Below, piece after piece: positions 9,008 to 16,469 of a DNA stretch of 64,000 nt (the stretch's first letter is position 1; the number at the start of each line of letters is the position of its first letter). A model generated the notes under the pieces. That model did not search any database. It was not told where the DNA came from and saw only the letters and a program-made list of their open reading frames with translations. Origin of the DNA: Pseudanabaena galeata CCNP1313 (GTDB lineage: Bacteria; Cyanobacteriota; Cyanobacteriia; Pseudanabaenales; Pseudanabaenaceae); assembly GCF_029910235.1 (NCBI RefSeq), contig NZ_CP112874.1, positions 3,286,001 through 3,350,000 on the forward strand. The letters are read 5' to 3'. The position numbers and the translations under genes are program-made.

Positions 9008-9227
9008 AACTGATACCTAATAAGAATTTGAATAATTTCTGAGTCAAGTCAAATAGCTAGCTAAAATCTCAATCACTTAACAATAAACTTTATTCACAAT
9101 AGAGGTCTTTATAAATCGACATTTATAAAAAGTTATAAATATTCTATAATTTTTTTATAAATGTTTTATCAATTATTTTAAGCCAAAGTAACTTAGACCA
9201 CTTTAATTAAACAAGCATTCAATAAGT

Positions 9228-9491
9228 TTAATGATAATCAGATAGCTCAATTAATTCCATTGGCACAAAGCTTTCTTGTGGTAGCAAAATTAGTTGGGAG
9301 TAAATAAGTTTGCCAGTCATATCTATGCGGTTGATCGCTATTCCCATTGGACGTGGTAGCTGTGCTGCGTAGGAATCAGCATAGTAGCGATAAATCTGCT
9401 TAGCAGCTCTGATAATCATGGGATCGACTTTTTTGGCTACAGGTTCTGACTGTCGCTCTGGATATTCGAGGCGTTGGGCGGCATATGACAC
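9228..9491 (-). CDS. Small hypothetical protein
   Basis: Protein of 87 residues. The core reads IIRAAKQIYRYYADSYAAQLPRPMGIAINRIDMTGKLIYSQLILLP in character (positions about 26-72), a helix followed by two or three strands, compact enough to be a real domain. No known family. Flanking gaps of about 220 bp on one side and 150 bp on the other suggest it has its own promoter; the 9008-9227 gap is AT-rich with no repeat. Confidence 0.5.
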   Translation of the reverse strand: MSYAAQRLEYPERQSEPVAKKVDPMIIRAAKQIYRYYADSYAAQLPRPMGIAINRIDMTGKLIYSQLILLPQESFVPMELIELSDYH

Positions 9492-9645
9492 AATGAAAAC
9501 CCCTTAAATTTGACTATTCTTTTGCCTTATAAAAAGCTGCATCAGGACTTTAGCTGACTTTGTTTTTTTTAGCAAGATTTGAGCTTAGGATTATACATGA
9601 GTTGATATTTTTTGGGGGCAATCTGATCAAAAGTTAGTAAAAAAT

Positions 9646-10038
9646 TTAATTACCATCCACACTAGCTAATTTGATCCGAAACAACTTGCTGTAGAAGATT
9701 TGAGGGAAATCGACATAGCCCTTGTCACGAATATTTGAGACAACATCTATCAAATAGCCAACAAATTCTGAGTTTTCTAATGTCATTTCGTAGCTCATGT
9801 CAGCATCACCCTCAAAGGTCAAGCGACATAAGGCTAGATCCGATGGTAAGTTTGCCACGCGCCATACAGCCATAAAAGAAACGGCTGGACTTCCTTCGAT
9901 ATGTCGTTCACCCGTAATTTCGCCTTGTTTGTAAAGAGAAATAGCATAGGGGAGAGCTTGACGCTTGTTTGGCTCTCGATAATAGGGCATGTAGATGGAA
10001 ACTTCTTGTGGAGCAGCAGCTTTAAGTTCGATCGCCAT
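9646..10038 (-). CDS. ebsA: EbsA-like type IV pilus biogenesis protein
   Basis: Protein of 130 residues. The N-terminal AAPQEVSIYMPYY, the middle LPYAISLYKQGEITGERHIEG and VSFMAVWRVANLPSDLALCR, and the end GYLIDVVSNIRDKGYVDFPQIFYSKLFR resemble the cyanobacterial EbsA family as I remember it. EbsA was described in Synechococcus elongatus as needed for pilus assembly and biofilm self-suppression, acting with the PilB and Hfq homologues. The assignment rests on recalled family sequence, not on a search. Two pilin genes are in the same window but about 8 kb away. Confidence 0.6.
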   Translation of the reverse strand: MAIELKAAAPQEVSIYMPYYREPNKRQALPYAISLYKQGEITGERHIEGSPAVSFMAVWRVANLPSDLALCRLTFEGDADMSYEMTLENSEFVGYLIDVVSNIRDKGYVDFPQIFYSKLFRIKLASVDGN

Positions 10039-10106
10039 AGATATTGCGTCTCTATATGTAGGTAAAGGCGGAGATTTTTACAGAAAGATTAGCAGATTTT
10101 TTGTCT

Positions 10107-10141
10107 AAATTAGAGAGGACGCTTTGCTCCTTCTCTAATTT
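10107..10141. repeat. Intergenic hairpin
   Basis: AAATTAGAGAGGACGC and its approximate complement pair around a short TTT loop, with one or two mismatches. It lies between the EbsA-like gene and the terminator of the transporter gene. Confidence 0.5.
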
Positions 10142-10152
10142 AGCAGGATTGT

Positions 10153-10187
10153 AAAAACACAAAATGGCTAAGCCATTTTGTGTTTTG
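10153..10187 (-). terminator. Intrinsic terminator after the substrate-binding protein gene
   Basis: A perfect stem AAAACACAAAATGGC / GCCATTTTGTGTTTT with a TAA loop lies 4-6 bases past the stop codon of the minus-strand gene ending at 10191. A/T-rich flanks supply a U tract in either direction. Confidence 0.6.
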
Positions 10188-10190
10188 GGT

Positions 10191-11513
10191 TTAAGGTGAA
10201 ACGCGATCAATTACAGTGATTTTGCCGTCGGGTTGGACTTCCCATACGTCATAGCTGCCTTTAACATCGCCATATTCATCTAGATCTACATTGCCGCTTG
10301 CGCCTTGATAGTCAATGTCTGTGCCAGCTTTGACCAGCTTGATTGCTTCACAAACATCACTAACTTCTTGCCCAGGGGCATTGGCTACTTCACGGATTTT
10401 ACTCTTGATGCCATCACCAGTGCCATCTTTGGCAGCTTCGGCAGCGATCGCTATTAGAGCCGCCGCATCGTAGGAATGAGGTACAAAAGCACCTAAATCT
10501 TGACCTGTCTTTTCTTTGAAGCTTTTGGCAAATGTGTCAAGGGATTTTCCGTCAGCACCAGGAACTGTACCGATCGCACCTGCCAAAATTAATTTACCTT
10601 CAGGGGTATTACCAATTAACTTAGGAAAGTCTTCAGTCTTTACACCATCGGTAAGCAAAATCTTCACATCTTTGGTTAAGCCCTGTTCAAACGCAGCTTT
10701 AATTACCGCACCGCCAGAATCGGGATAGAGAATTGCGGCAACTGCATCAGGTTTAGTGCCAAAGGCTCCCTTAGCTTCAGCCTCAAAAGTCGCAGCCTTT
10801 GGATCGTAGCGAGTGGGGTTGATTTTGTTGACAATTGTGCCGCCGAGTTTTTCAAAGGCTTCGACAAAAGCTTTTTCAAAACCTACGCCATAGTCGTTGT
10901 TAATAACGAGGGTGGCAACTTTTCTTGCACCTTTTTTATAGGCAAGATTTGCTAGGGCTAAAGCTTGATAGGTATCAGGGGGAGCGGTGCGATACCAATA
11001 GCCATTAAATTCGCCTTTTTTGGCACGTTCGGTAAAGACAGGACTAGTGCTACCGGGGGAAATCATCACGACTTTGTTGGGAACCGCGATCGCTAGAGCC
11101 GCCGTAGAAACACTACTAGCAAATGCGCCAACCACCGCACCGACGTTATCAACTTTCACCAGTTTTGTCATGGCTTCAGCACCTGCGGGTGGATCGGTGC
11201 GATCGTCTTCCTTAAAGAAAGCGATCGGTTTGCCTAACACACCGCCACATTGATTAACGGTTTCGACCAGAAAATCAATGGATTTGATCATCGGTGCGCC
11301 AATTGATGACAGGTCACCTGTGGCAGGGAGAACTGCACCTAAACGGAGAGTATCTTTAACGCCGCCAGATCCTGAACTTGTTACGGGTGCTGTGGTATCC
11401 GCAGTGGGTTTAGAGTCTGTAACTGAAGTACTGGGCTGACAAGCCACAATCCAAATCGTTGTCACTGTTGCTAGCAAGGCTAGGCAGAGTGTAGAGAAAA
11501 ACCTTTTAGTCAT
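10191..11513 (-). CDS. ABC transporter substrate-binding lipoprotein (Leu/Ile/Val-binding type)
   Basis: Protein of 440 residues. A lipoprotein signal ends in the lipobox IVAC with Cys25, so the mature protein is anchored on the periplasmic side. After a Ser/Thr linker the type I periplasmic-binding fold begins with LRLGAVLPATGDLSSIGAPM, then GVLGKPIAFFKEDDRTDP, VGAVVGAFASSVSTAALAIA, and SYDAAALIAIAAEAA near the end. This is the family that binds branched-chain amino acids, amides or urea. No permease or ATPase gene is next to it, so it is an orphan component here. Its start lies 70 bp from the RNase III start on the opposite strand, giving a shared divergent promoter region. Confidence 0.9.
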   Translation of the reverse strand: MTKRFFSTLCLALLATVTTIWIVACQPSTSVTDSKPTADTTAPVTSSGSGGVKDTLRLGAVLPATGDLSSIGAPMIKSIDFLVETVNQCGGVLGKPIAFFKEDDRTDPPAGAEAMTKLVKVDNVGAVVGAFASSVSTAALAIAVPNKVVMISPGSTSPVFTERAKKGEFNGYWYRTAPPDTYQALALANLAYKKGARKVATLVINNDYGVGFEKAFVEAFEKLGGTIVNKINPTRYDPKAATFEAEAKGAFGTKPDAVAAILYPDSGGAVIKAAFEQGLTKDVKILLTDGVKTEDFPKLIGNTPEGKLILAGAIGTVPGADGKSLDTFAKSFKEKTGQDLGAFVPHSYDAAALIAIAAEAAKDGTGDGIKSKIREVANAPGQEVSDVCEAIKLVKAGTDIDYQGASGNVDLDEYGDVKGSYDVWEVQPDGKITVIDRVSP

Positions 11514-11583
11514 GGTTACGATGGACTACGATCATATTTACAAAGTTGCTGTAATTGTATCTGCAAAGTATCTGCCAAGTCTC

Positions 11584-12327
11584 ATGTCATCTACCATTGA
11601 TCCACGTCGTCAAAGAGAATTAGTCCGTTTATTAGAACAGATGGGACTAGAACAAGCAAAACTAGAGAAAATTAATCCAGCGATTAATCCTCAAGGTTTT
11701 GATTGGCTATTGATTGATCAATCTTTGGTACATCCCAGTTTTTCCAATACCTACAACAATGATCAGTTGGAGTTTGTAGGCGATAGTGTGCTGCGGTTGT
11801 CAGTGAGTTTGTTCTTGCAAGAAAGATATGGCGATCGCAAGGTGGGTGACTTAGCGGCTCTGCGATCGCATCTTGTCAGTGACAAAACCCTCGCCGAAAT
11901 CGCAGGGATTTACGATCTCCAAAAATATGTTGTGGTTTCTAATGCGGCTCGTAATGATTCGCAAGCTCTGCGATCGCTGCTAGCCGATGCCCTCGAAGCT
12001 TTAATGGCAGCCCTATACATTAATACTCAAGATTTAGCCTTCATCCGTAAATGGCTCGATCCGCATATGCAACGTTTTGCTGAGGCTTTGTTGGCAATTC
12101 CTGCACTGGGTAATTACAAGGTGGCGCTGCAAGAATTAACTCAAGGGCGCTGGAAACGTTTGCCTGAATATCGCAATGTTGACACAGCCGCTAACAATCC
12201 CAACAATCTCTTTTCTGTAGAAGTATGGTTTAACGATCGCTGCTGGGGTAAAGGACAGGGCAAAAGCATTAAAGCGGCTCAACAGGAGGCGGCGGCGATC
12301 GCATTACAACAAATGTCCCAGCTATGA
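11584..12327 (+). CDS. rnc: Ribonuclease III
   Basis: Double-strand-specific endoribonuclease that processes rRNA and other structured RNAs. I prefer the ATG at 11584 (247 residues). The upstream ATG at 11512 would overlap the divergent lipoprotein gene. The signature is at residues 60-69 (DQLEFVGDSVL), with further acidic residues in SLLADALEALMAALY (Asp135, Glu138). A double-stranded RNA-binding domain occupies about 177-247 and ends GKSIKAAQQEAAAIALQQM. Full length and all catalytic acids are present. Confidence 0.92.
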   Translation: MSSTIDPRRQRELVRLLEQMGLEQAKLEKINPAINPQGFDWLLIDQSLVHPSFSNTYNNDQLEFVGDSVLRLSVSLFLQERYGDRKVGDLAALRSHLVSDKTLAEIAGIYDLQKYVVVSNAARNDSQALRSLLADALEALMAALYINTQDLAFIRKWLDPHMQRFAEALLAIPALGNYKVALQELTQGRWKRLPEYRNVDTAANNPNNLFSVEVWFNDRCWGKGQGKSIKAAQQEAAAIALQQMSQL

Positions 12328-12330
12328 ACA

Positions 12331-12357
12331 AAATAGGGGCGCTTCGCGCCCCTATTT
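12331..12357 (+). terminator. Hairpin after rnc
   Basis: AAATAGGGGCGC-TTC-GCGCCCCTATTT begins a few bases after the rnc stop. The 131-bp element sits exactly at its right edge, and the CCCCTATTT of the right arm is duplicated on the far side of the element (12489-12497). Confidence 0.6.
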
Positions 12358-12488
12358 CAGCAATTCTCATTATGAAACCGATTTTGTTGTTTCCAGCGCC
12401 TTTGGCGCTGGAAACAACAAAATCGGTTTTTTGGAAGCCCGCCGACGGCGGGCTTCCAAAAAACCGATTTTTATAATGAGAATTGCTG
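12358..12488. mobile_element. 131-bp palindromic MITE-like element, copy 2
   Basis: Same length and same perfect 16-bp ends as the copy at 4374. The two internal hairpins are perfect here (second core GCCCGCCG-ACGGCGGGC). A 9-bp direct repeat cccctattt flanks it (12349-12357 and 12489-12497), the clearest target duplication of the family. The arm sequence between AAACCGATTTT and the core differs from copy 1 on both sides in a compensatory way. Confidence 0.88.
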
Positions 12489-12650
12489 CCCCTATTTTGT
12501 TTTTTTATTAAGATTTACGCATAGGTGTATAAATACTTAGCGTCAAATCGTAAATTTTTCTACAAATACAGGACAAGCGTCGTAATATTTCTTAGTGTGC
12601 TAATTCCGCTCGTTTGATCAATTTTTAAGATTAGTGCTTCGTGTGGTAAG

Positions 12651-12656
12651 AAGGAG
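12651..12656 (+). promoter_or_regulatory. Shine-Dalgarno AAGGAG that points to an unusual start
   Basis: AAGGAG at 12651-12656 is the only good ribosome binding site before the GT2 gene. Nine bases downstream in frame is ATT at 12666, followed by CTG at 12669. The first conventional start (GTG 12705) is 48 bases away from it. Confidence 0.4.
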
Positions 12657-12704
12657 TCAAGAGTCATTCTGATACTAATATCGATCCTAGCCGCCCTAAA
12701 TGCT

Positions 12705-14324
12705 GTGGCAGCAATGTGGCTATTACTTTATGGGCTAAATGCTTATTGGCTCACTGCTGTCCATAGGCCTAAGCTTTCTCTACGGAAAAAACTTGTTTTT
12801 CCGCAGCTTAATCCTGCGCGAGAATACCAAGTTGCTCAAGCCGCAACATCATCACCCAGTTCAGGTGCGATCGCTGTCAATAATTTTGATAACTTTCGCC
12901 TCGACAAACCTCTAACCAATAGCTTTCCTAGTTATGTTTTGGCAGTTGAGCCGCCTGAGCATCAAGCGATCGCCTTAGAAGATTTACCAATTGTCACCAT
13001 CCAATTACCAATTTTTAATGAGCGCTATGTTTCTCGCCGATTGGTAGATGCAGTTTGTCAGATGGACTACCCACGCGATCGAATGCAGATTCAAGTACTT
13101 GACGACTCCATTGACGACACGCAGGCGATTCTCAGCGAAACTGTCCAAGAATACCAAAATCAGGGCTTTTGGATTGAATATGTCCATCGCATTAATCGGG
13201 CTGGCTTCAAAGCAGGCGCTTTGCAAGATGCAATGCCCCTCGTTCAGGGCAATTACATTGCTATTTTTGATGCTGATTTCATTCCCTCAGCGAACTGGCT
13301 CAAGGATACTATTCGCCATTATGTAGAGAATCCTGATGCTAAGGTTGCCGTTGTCCAAACCCGTTGGGGCCATATCAATTCTGAATATTCGTTACTTACC
13401 AAGTTGCAATCGACTGGGATTGACGGACATTTTGCGATCGAGCAGCAGGCTCGATCGCAAAATGGCTATTTTCTAAACTTCAATGGGACTGCGGGTATTT
13501 GGAATCGGCAGGCGATTATTGATGCTGGTGGTTGGCACGCTGATACTTTAGCCGAAGATATGGACTTAAGTTATCGCGCTCAACTTAAGGGCTGGCAAGT
13601 GGTTTATGACAATAATATTGTCGCGCCTGCGGAGTTACCTGTTGCTATGCTAGCCTTCAAATTGCAGCAATTTCGCTGGGCTAAGGGCAGCATTCAATGT
13701 GCAAAGAAGTTAATTGCTCAAATCTGGAAAGCCGATCTGAGTCTGGCTGTAAAATTCCAAGCCACCATGCATTTGACGGGATATTCGGCACATCCTTTAA
13801 TGCTTCTCTTGGTTTTGCTCTCAATTCCCTTGATGTTGCTTATGCCTGATCAGGCGATCGCCATGCGGATTTCCTTTGAGAGCATTTGGTCAGTCTTTAT
13901 GCTACCTGCCACCTTTGGTCCCCCATTTTTGTATTTCCATGCCCAGCGTGAGTTGTATCCTAAGTCTTGGCAGCGCCGCCTTGGTCGGATTTTCCTATTA
14001 GCGGTTCTCGGTACGGGTATTTCTTGGAGCAATAGCCGTGCGGTATTTGCGGGCTTATCAAATACAGGGGCAAATTTTCGCCGTACACCCAAGTTTGATA
14101 TCAAACATAAGAGCGATCGCTGGGAAAATAAGGCTTATAAGATTCCCCTTGATGCCACCGCCGCTATTGAAATATGCCTATGTATTTACAGTGCGATCGC
14201 TGCCATGTTAGCTCTTAGTAAAGGACTATATGTAACTTTGCCCTTCATGGTCTTATATGCGTTGAGCTATGGCTATGTCGGCGGACTTACCCTCTGGCAA
14301 TCTTGGCAACAATCCCGTCACTAA
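12705..14324 (+). CDS. Processive GT2 glycosyltransferase (cellulose-synthase-like membrane enzyme)
   Basis: Membrane glycosyltransferase of 539 residues from GTG 12705. The frame is open further upstream, and a strong Shine-Dalgarno fits an ATT start at 12666 that would complete a first membrane helix (LISILAALNAVAAMWLLLYGL). GT2 motifs in order are VTIQLPIFNE, LDDSIDDT, DADF, TWAEDMDLSYR-like LAEDMDLSYRAQ, and QQFRWAKGS (the QxxRW motif). At least four hydrophobic segments follow. This arrangement fits beta-glucan, mannan or glucosylceramide-type synthases. The product cannot be told. A strong terminator follows directly, so it is probably monocistronic. Confidence 0.85.
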   Translation: MAAMWLLLYGLNAYWLTAVHRPKLSLRKKLVFPQLNPAREYQVAQAATSSPSSGAIAVNNFDNFRLDKPLTNSFPSYVLAVEPPEHQAIALEDLPIVTIQLPIFNERYVSRRLVDAVCQMDYPRDRMQIQVLDDSIDDTQAILSETVQEYQNQGFWIEYVHRINRAGFKAGALQDAMPLVQGNYIAIFDADFIPSANWLKDTIRHYVENPDAKVAVVQTRWGHINSEYSLLTKLQSTGIDGHFAIEQQARSQNGYFLNFNGTAGIWNRQAIIDAGGWHADTLAEDMDLSYRAQLKGWQVVYDNNIVAPAELPVAMLAFKLQQFRWAKGSIQCAKKLIAQIWKADLSLAVKFQATMHLTGYSAHPLMLLLVLLSIPLMLLMPDQAIAMRISFESIWSVFMLPATFGPPFLYFHAQRELYPKSWQRRLGRIFLLAVLGTGISWSNSRAVFAGLSNTGANFRRTPKFDIKHKSDRWENKAYKIPLDATAAIEICLCIYSAIAAMLALSKGLYVTLPFMVLYALSYGYVGGLTLWQSWQQSRH

Positions 14325-14360
14325 AATAAAAGGGTGCTAAAGCACCCTTTTATTTTTATT
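14323..14360 (+). terminator. Intrinsic terminator of the GT2 gene
   Basis: AAAATAAAAGGGTGCT-AA-AGCACCCTTTTATTTTT begins at the stop codon, with a GC core and T-rich tail. Confidence 0.85.
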
Positions 14361-14392
14361 GTTTTCCTACTAAAAATTGCTGCTTGTAATTA

Positions 14393-14425
14393 AAAAGTAG
14401 AGGACGCTAAGCGTCCTCTACTTTT
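14393..14425. repeat. Hairpin directly upstream of the second GT2 gene
   Basis: AAAAGTAGAGGACGC-TAA-GCGTCCTCTACTTTT is a perfect 15-bp stem ending 3 bases before the ATG at 14429. It would occlude the ribosome binding site region if the mRNA starts upstream. Confidence 0.65.
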
Positions 14426-14428
14426 ATA

Positions 14429-15349
14429 ATGGTCACTATGTGGTCAATTGTTATCCCAACTTATAACCGCTTACCAATCTTGCAAAAATGTTTGCAAGCG
14501 ATGGAAGCACAAAATTTTACCCAACCCTATGAGATTGTAGTGGTTGATGATGGCTCCACCGATGGCACGGTGGAATTTTTGCAAAGTCATGCTGATGAAT
14601 TTCCTCACGTTCGTTTATTTCTGCAAAACCATGAAGGGGCGGCGATCGCCAGAAATACGGGCATAGATCTAGCACAGGGTGACACCATCGTATTTATTGA
14701 TAGCGATCTTGTCGTTACGCCAGTATTTTTGTCAGCCCATGCTAAGGCTCTGGCAAAAGCTTCTAAAATTGGCGATCGCGCCTTTACCTATGGGCTGGTG
14801 ATTAATACCAGCAATTTTGAAAATCCTTCTTCGGAGCCACTGAAAATCACTGATATTTCTCAAGCTTTTTTTGCGACGGGGAATGTGGCGATCGCTAAGC
14901 ATTGGTTAATTGAGGCAGGGAAGTTTGACACTAGCTTCCGTCAGTATGGTTGGGAAGATTTAGAGCTAGGTGTGCGCCTCAAAAAATTGGGCTTAAAACT
15001 AATTAAATGTCCTGAAGCCGTTGGTTATCATTGGCATCCCGCCTTTACGATTGAGCAATTACCACGCCTTGTTGATGTCGAAGCTCAACGTGGACGCATG
15101 GGTGTTGTCTTTTATCAAAAGCATCCGACATGGGAAGTCAAATTGATGATCCAGATGACGTGGCTGCATGTACTTTTGTGGGGAACATTGTCTTTGGGTG
15201 GATTGCTAAATGAGCGATCGCTTCGTCCGCTTTTAAAATGGCTAATTGATCAAGGTAAACCCCAATTAGCCCTAGAAATAGCTAGAATTTTCTTGAATTG
15301 GTACAACGTCAAGGGCGTATACGCCGCTTATCGCGAATCCATTAATTAA
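14429..15349 (+). CDS. Glycosyltransferase family 2 protein
   Basis: Soluble-type GT-A glycosyltransferase of 306 residues. The N-terminus is WSIVIPTYNRLPILQKCLQA, the nucleotide-binding DDGSTDGTVEFL follows, then IVFIDSDLVV with the DxD-like motif, and FRQYGWEDLELGVRLKKLG with the ED acceptor-binding motif of the galactosyltransferase C-terminal subfamily. No membrane helix is obvious. ATG 14429 and ATG 14438 are both possible starts. It transfers a sugar from a nucleotide donor, probably in cell-surface polysaccharide synthesis, judging by the family and the neighbouring processive GT2. Confidence 0.88.
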   Translation: MVTMWSIVIPTYNRLPILQKCLQAMEAQNFTQPYEIVVVDDGSTDGTVEFLQSHADEFPHVRLFLQNHEGAAIARNTGIDLAQGDTIVFIDSDLVVTPVFLSAHAKALAKASKIGDRAFTYGLVINTSNFENPSSEPLKITDISQAFFATGNVAIAKHWLIEAGKFDTSFRQYGWEDLELGVRLKKLGLKLIKCPEAVGYHWHPAFTIEQLPRLVDVEAQRGRMGVVFYQKHPTWEVKLMIQMTWLHVLLWGTLSLGGLLNERSLRPLLKWLIDQGKPQLALEIARIFLNWYNVKGVYAAYRESIN

Positions 15350-15379
15350 AAAAGATACAAAGTATCTTTTTTAATTAAC
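15345..15379 (+). terminator. AT-rich hairpin terminator
   Basis: TTAATTAAAAAAGATAC-AAA-GTATCTTTTTTAATTAA overlaps the stop codon of the GT2 gene and lies just before the next Uma2 gene. Confidence 0.6.
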
Positions 15380-15395
15380 TAGCTGAGATATCAAA

Positions 15396-15989
15396 ATGCT
15401 ACAAACCAAACCTAAAACCCAACCTGAAATTAGAATTGAGCAGCCCTTAATCACATGGGAACAGTTCAAGCTGATTCAACGCGGTTTTGCTGATGCTAGA
15501 GGAATTCGGCTAGCCTATTACGAGGGAATTTTAGAGATTGTGTCTACGTCAGTCGATCATGAGCTAATTAAAACGATTATTGGCGCATTGTTGGAATTGT
15601 ATTTTTTGGAAAAGGAAATTGAGTTTTTCCCAATGGGGCAAGCAAATCAAGAAAAAGCTGAACAGGTATCTTTGCAGCCCGATGAGTCCTATAGCTTTGG
15701 TAGTCCCAAAAAAATTCCCGATCTCGCCATTGAAGTAATTTTGACTAGCGGCAATACTGAGAAATTGAAGAAATATTATTTGCTTGGAGTCCCTGAAGTT
15801 TGGTTATGGGAGGATGGAGTGCTTGATATTTATCACCTAGATACTCAAAGAGATCGCCAATATTGCAAATCAACTACTAGCAAATTTTTACCAAACCTCG
15901 ACATGGCAACATTGCAACGTTGTATTTTATTTACATCACCACTTGAAGCCCTGAAAACTTTTAGACAGGCTTTTCGGCAAAGTCTATGA
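15396..15989 (+). CDS. Uma2 family endonuclease
   Basis: Protein of 197 residues of the shorter Uma2 subgroup. It starts with ITWEQFKLIQRGFADARGIRLAYYEGILEI in character. The nuclease motifs are KKIPDLAIEVILTSGNTEKL (Asp and Glu, then a downstream Lys) and GVPEVWLWEDGVLDIY. The same subgroup recurs at 59740-60312, which shares the WEQFK start and the VVTSG and PEVWFWQDG motifs. Its stop overlaps the start of a zinc-ribbon gene by 4 bp, so the two are translationally coupled. Confidence 0.88.
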   Translation: MLQTKPKTQPEIRIEQPLITWEQFKLIQRGFADARGIRLAYYEGILEIVSTSVDHELIKTIIGALLELYFLEKEIEFFPMGQANQEKAEQVSLQPDESYSFGSPKKIPDLAIEVILTSGNTEKLKKYYLLGVPEVWLWEDGVLDIYHLDTQRDRQYCKSTTSKFLPNLDMATLQRCILFTSPLEALKTFRQAFRQSL

Positions 15990-16189
15990 AAGTTTCCTTA
16001 GAATTCCTCTACCATTTTCATTGCGATCGCTGTCGTAAATGGTGGAGCCGTGCGGACATTGAGCCACAAATTGGTGAGCAGGTTTACTGCCCCTATTGTG
16101 GGCACATTAATACAGTGGAAGCAGTGCAAACTTTTCGGAATGCAGCACGCGGAGGCAGTTGTCTTAGTCAACGTCCTGACGAAATTTAG
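15986..16189 (+). CDS. Small zinc-ribbon protein
   Basis: Protein of 67 residues with two CxxC knuckles, CDRCRKWW near residue 13 and CPYCGH near residue 36, spaced as in a zinc ribbon. The rest is polar and ends in SCLSQRPDEI. It overlaps the preceding Uma2 stop by 4 bp (ATGA). Cyanobacterial genomes carry similar short zinc-ribbon proteins of unknown role; binding of nucleic acid or protein is a reasonable guess only. Confidence 0.7.
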   Translation: MKVSLEFLYHFHCDRCRKWWSRADIEPQIGEQVYCPYCGHINTVEAVQTFRNAARGGSCLSQRPDEI

Positions 16190-16264
16190 TACTTTGCGCT
16201 TTAAAGTAAAGAGGTCGCTTTGCGTCCTTTCTACTTTGATCAGTAATTGTGCAAAATAAATTAT

Positions 16265-16313
16265 CAAAACCCATAAAGTTGCGCCCCTACGGGGCGCAAC
16301 TTTATGGGTTTTG
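16265..16313. repeat. Intergenic hairpin, TTGCGCCCC core
   Basis: CAAAACCCATAAAGTTGCGC and its complement form a perfect stem of about 23 bp. The AAAGTTGCGCCCC core is the same as in the last unit of the 45-bp array at 7604-7656. Confidence 0.75.
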
Positions 16314-16330
16314 GATTAGTAATTAATTAA

Positions 16331-16439
16331 CGTCAGTTCGACGAAAGCGAAAAATGGTAAGAATCGCTAAGCGATTCTTACCATTTTTCGCCATTTGCGG
16401 CGTGCTTCGCACGCCGCAAATGGCTATATCGAACTCACG
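16331..16439. mobile_element. 109-bp MITE with the ends of the IS982-family element
   Basis: The left end CGTCAGTTCGACGAA matches the left end of the IS at 47421 (CGTGAGTTCGACGAA, one mismatch). The right end, read inward, CGTGAGTTCGAT, matches the right end of that IS. Inside are two perfect hairpins, AAAAATGGTAAGAATCGC / GCGATTCTTACCATTTTT and CCATTTGCGGCGTGC / GCACGCCGCAAATGG. TTAATTAA lies at both sides, but as it is itself palindromic it is weak evidence for a target duplication. Likely moved in trans by an IS982-type transposase. Confidence 0.75.
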
Positions 16440-16469
16440 TTTAATTAAGCTTATATACTTAGTAAATAT

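Noticed and set aside
11512-11583. Earlier ATG for RNase III
   Set aside because: It overlaps the start of the divergent lipoprotein gene and adds residues absent from the family.
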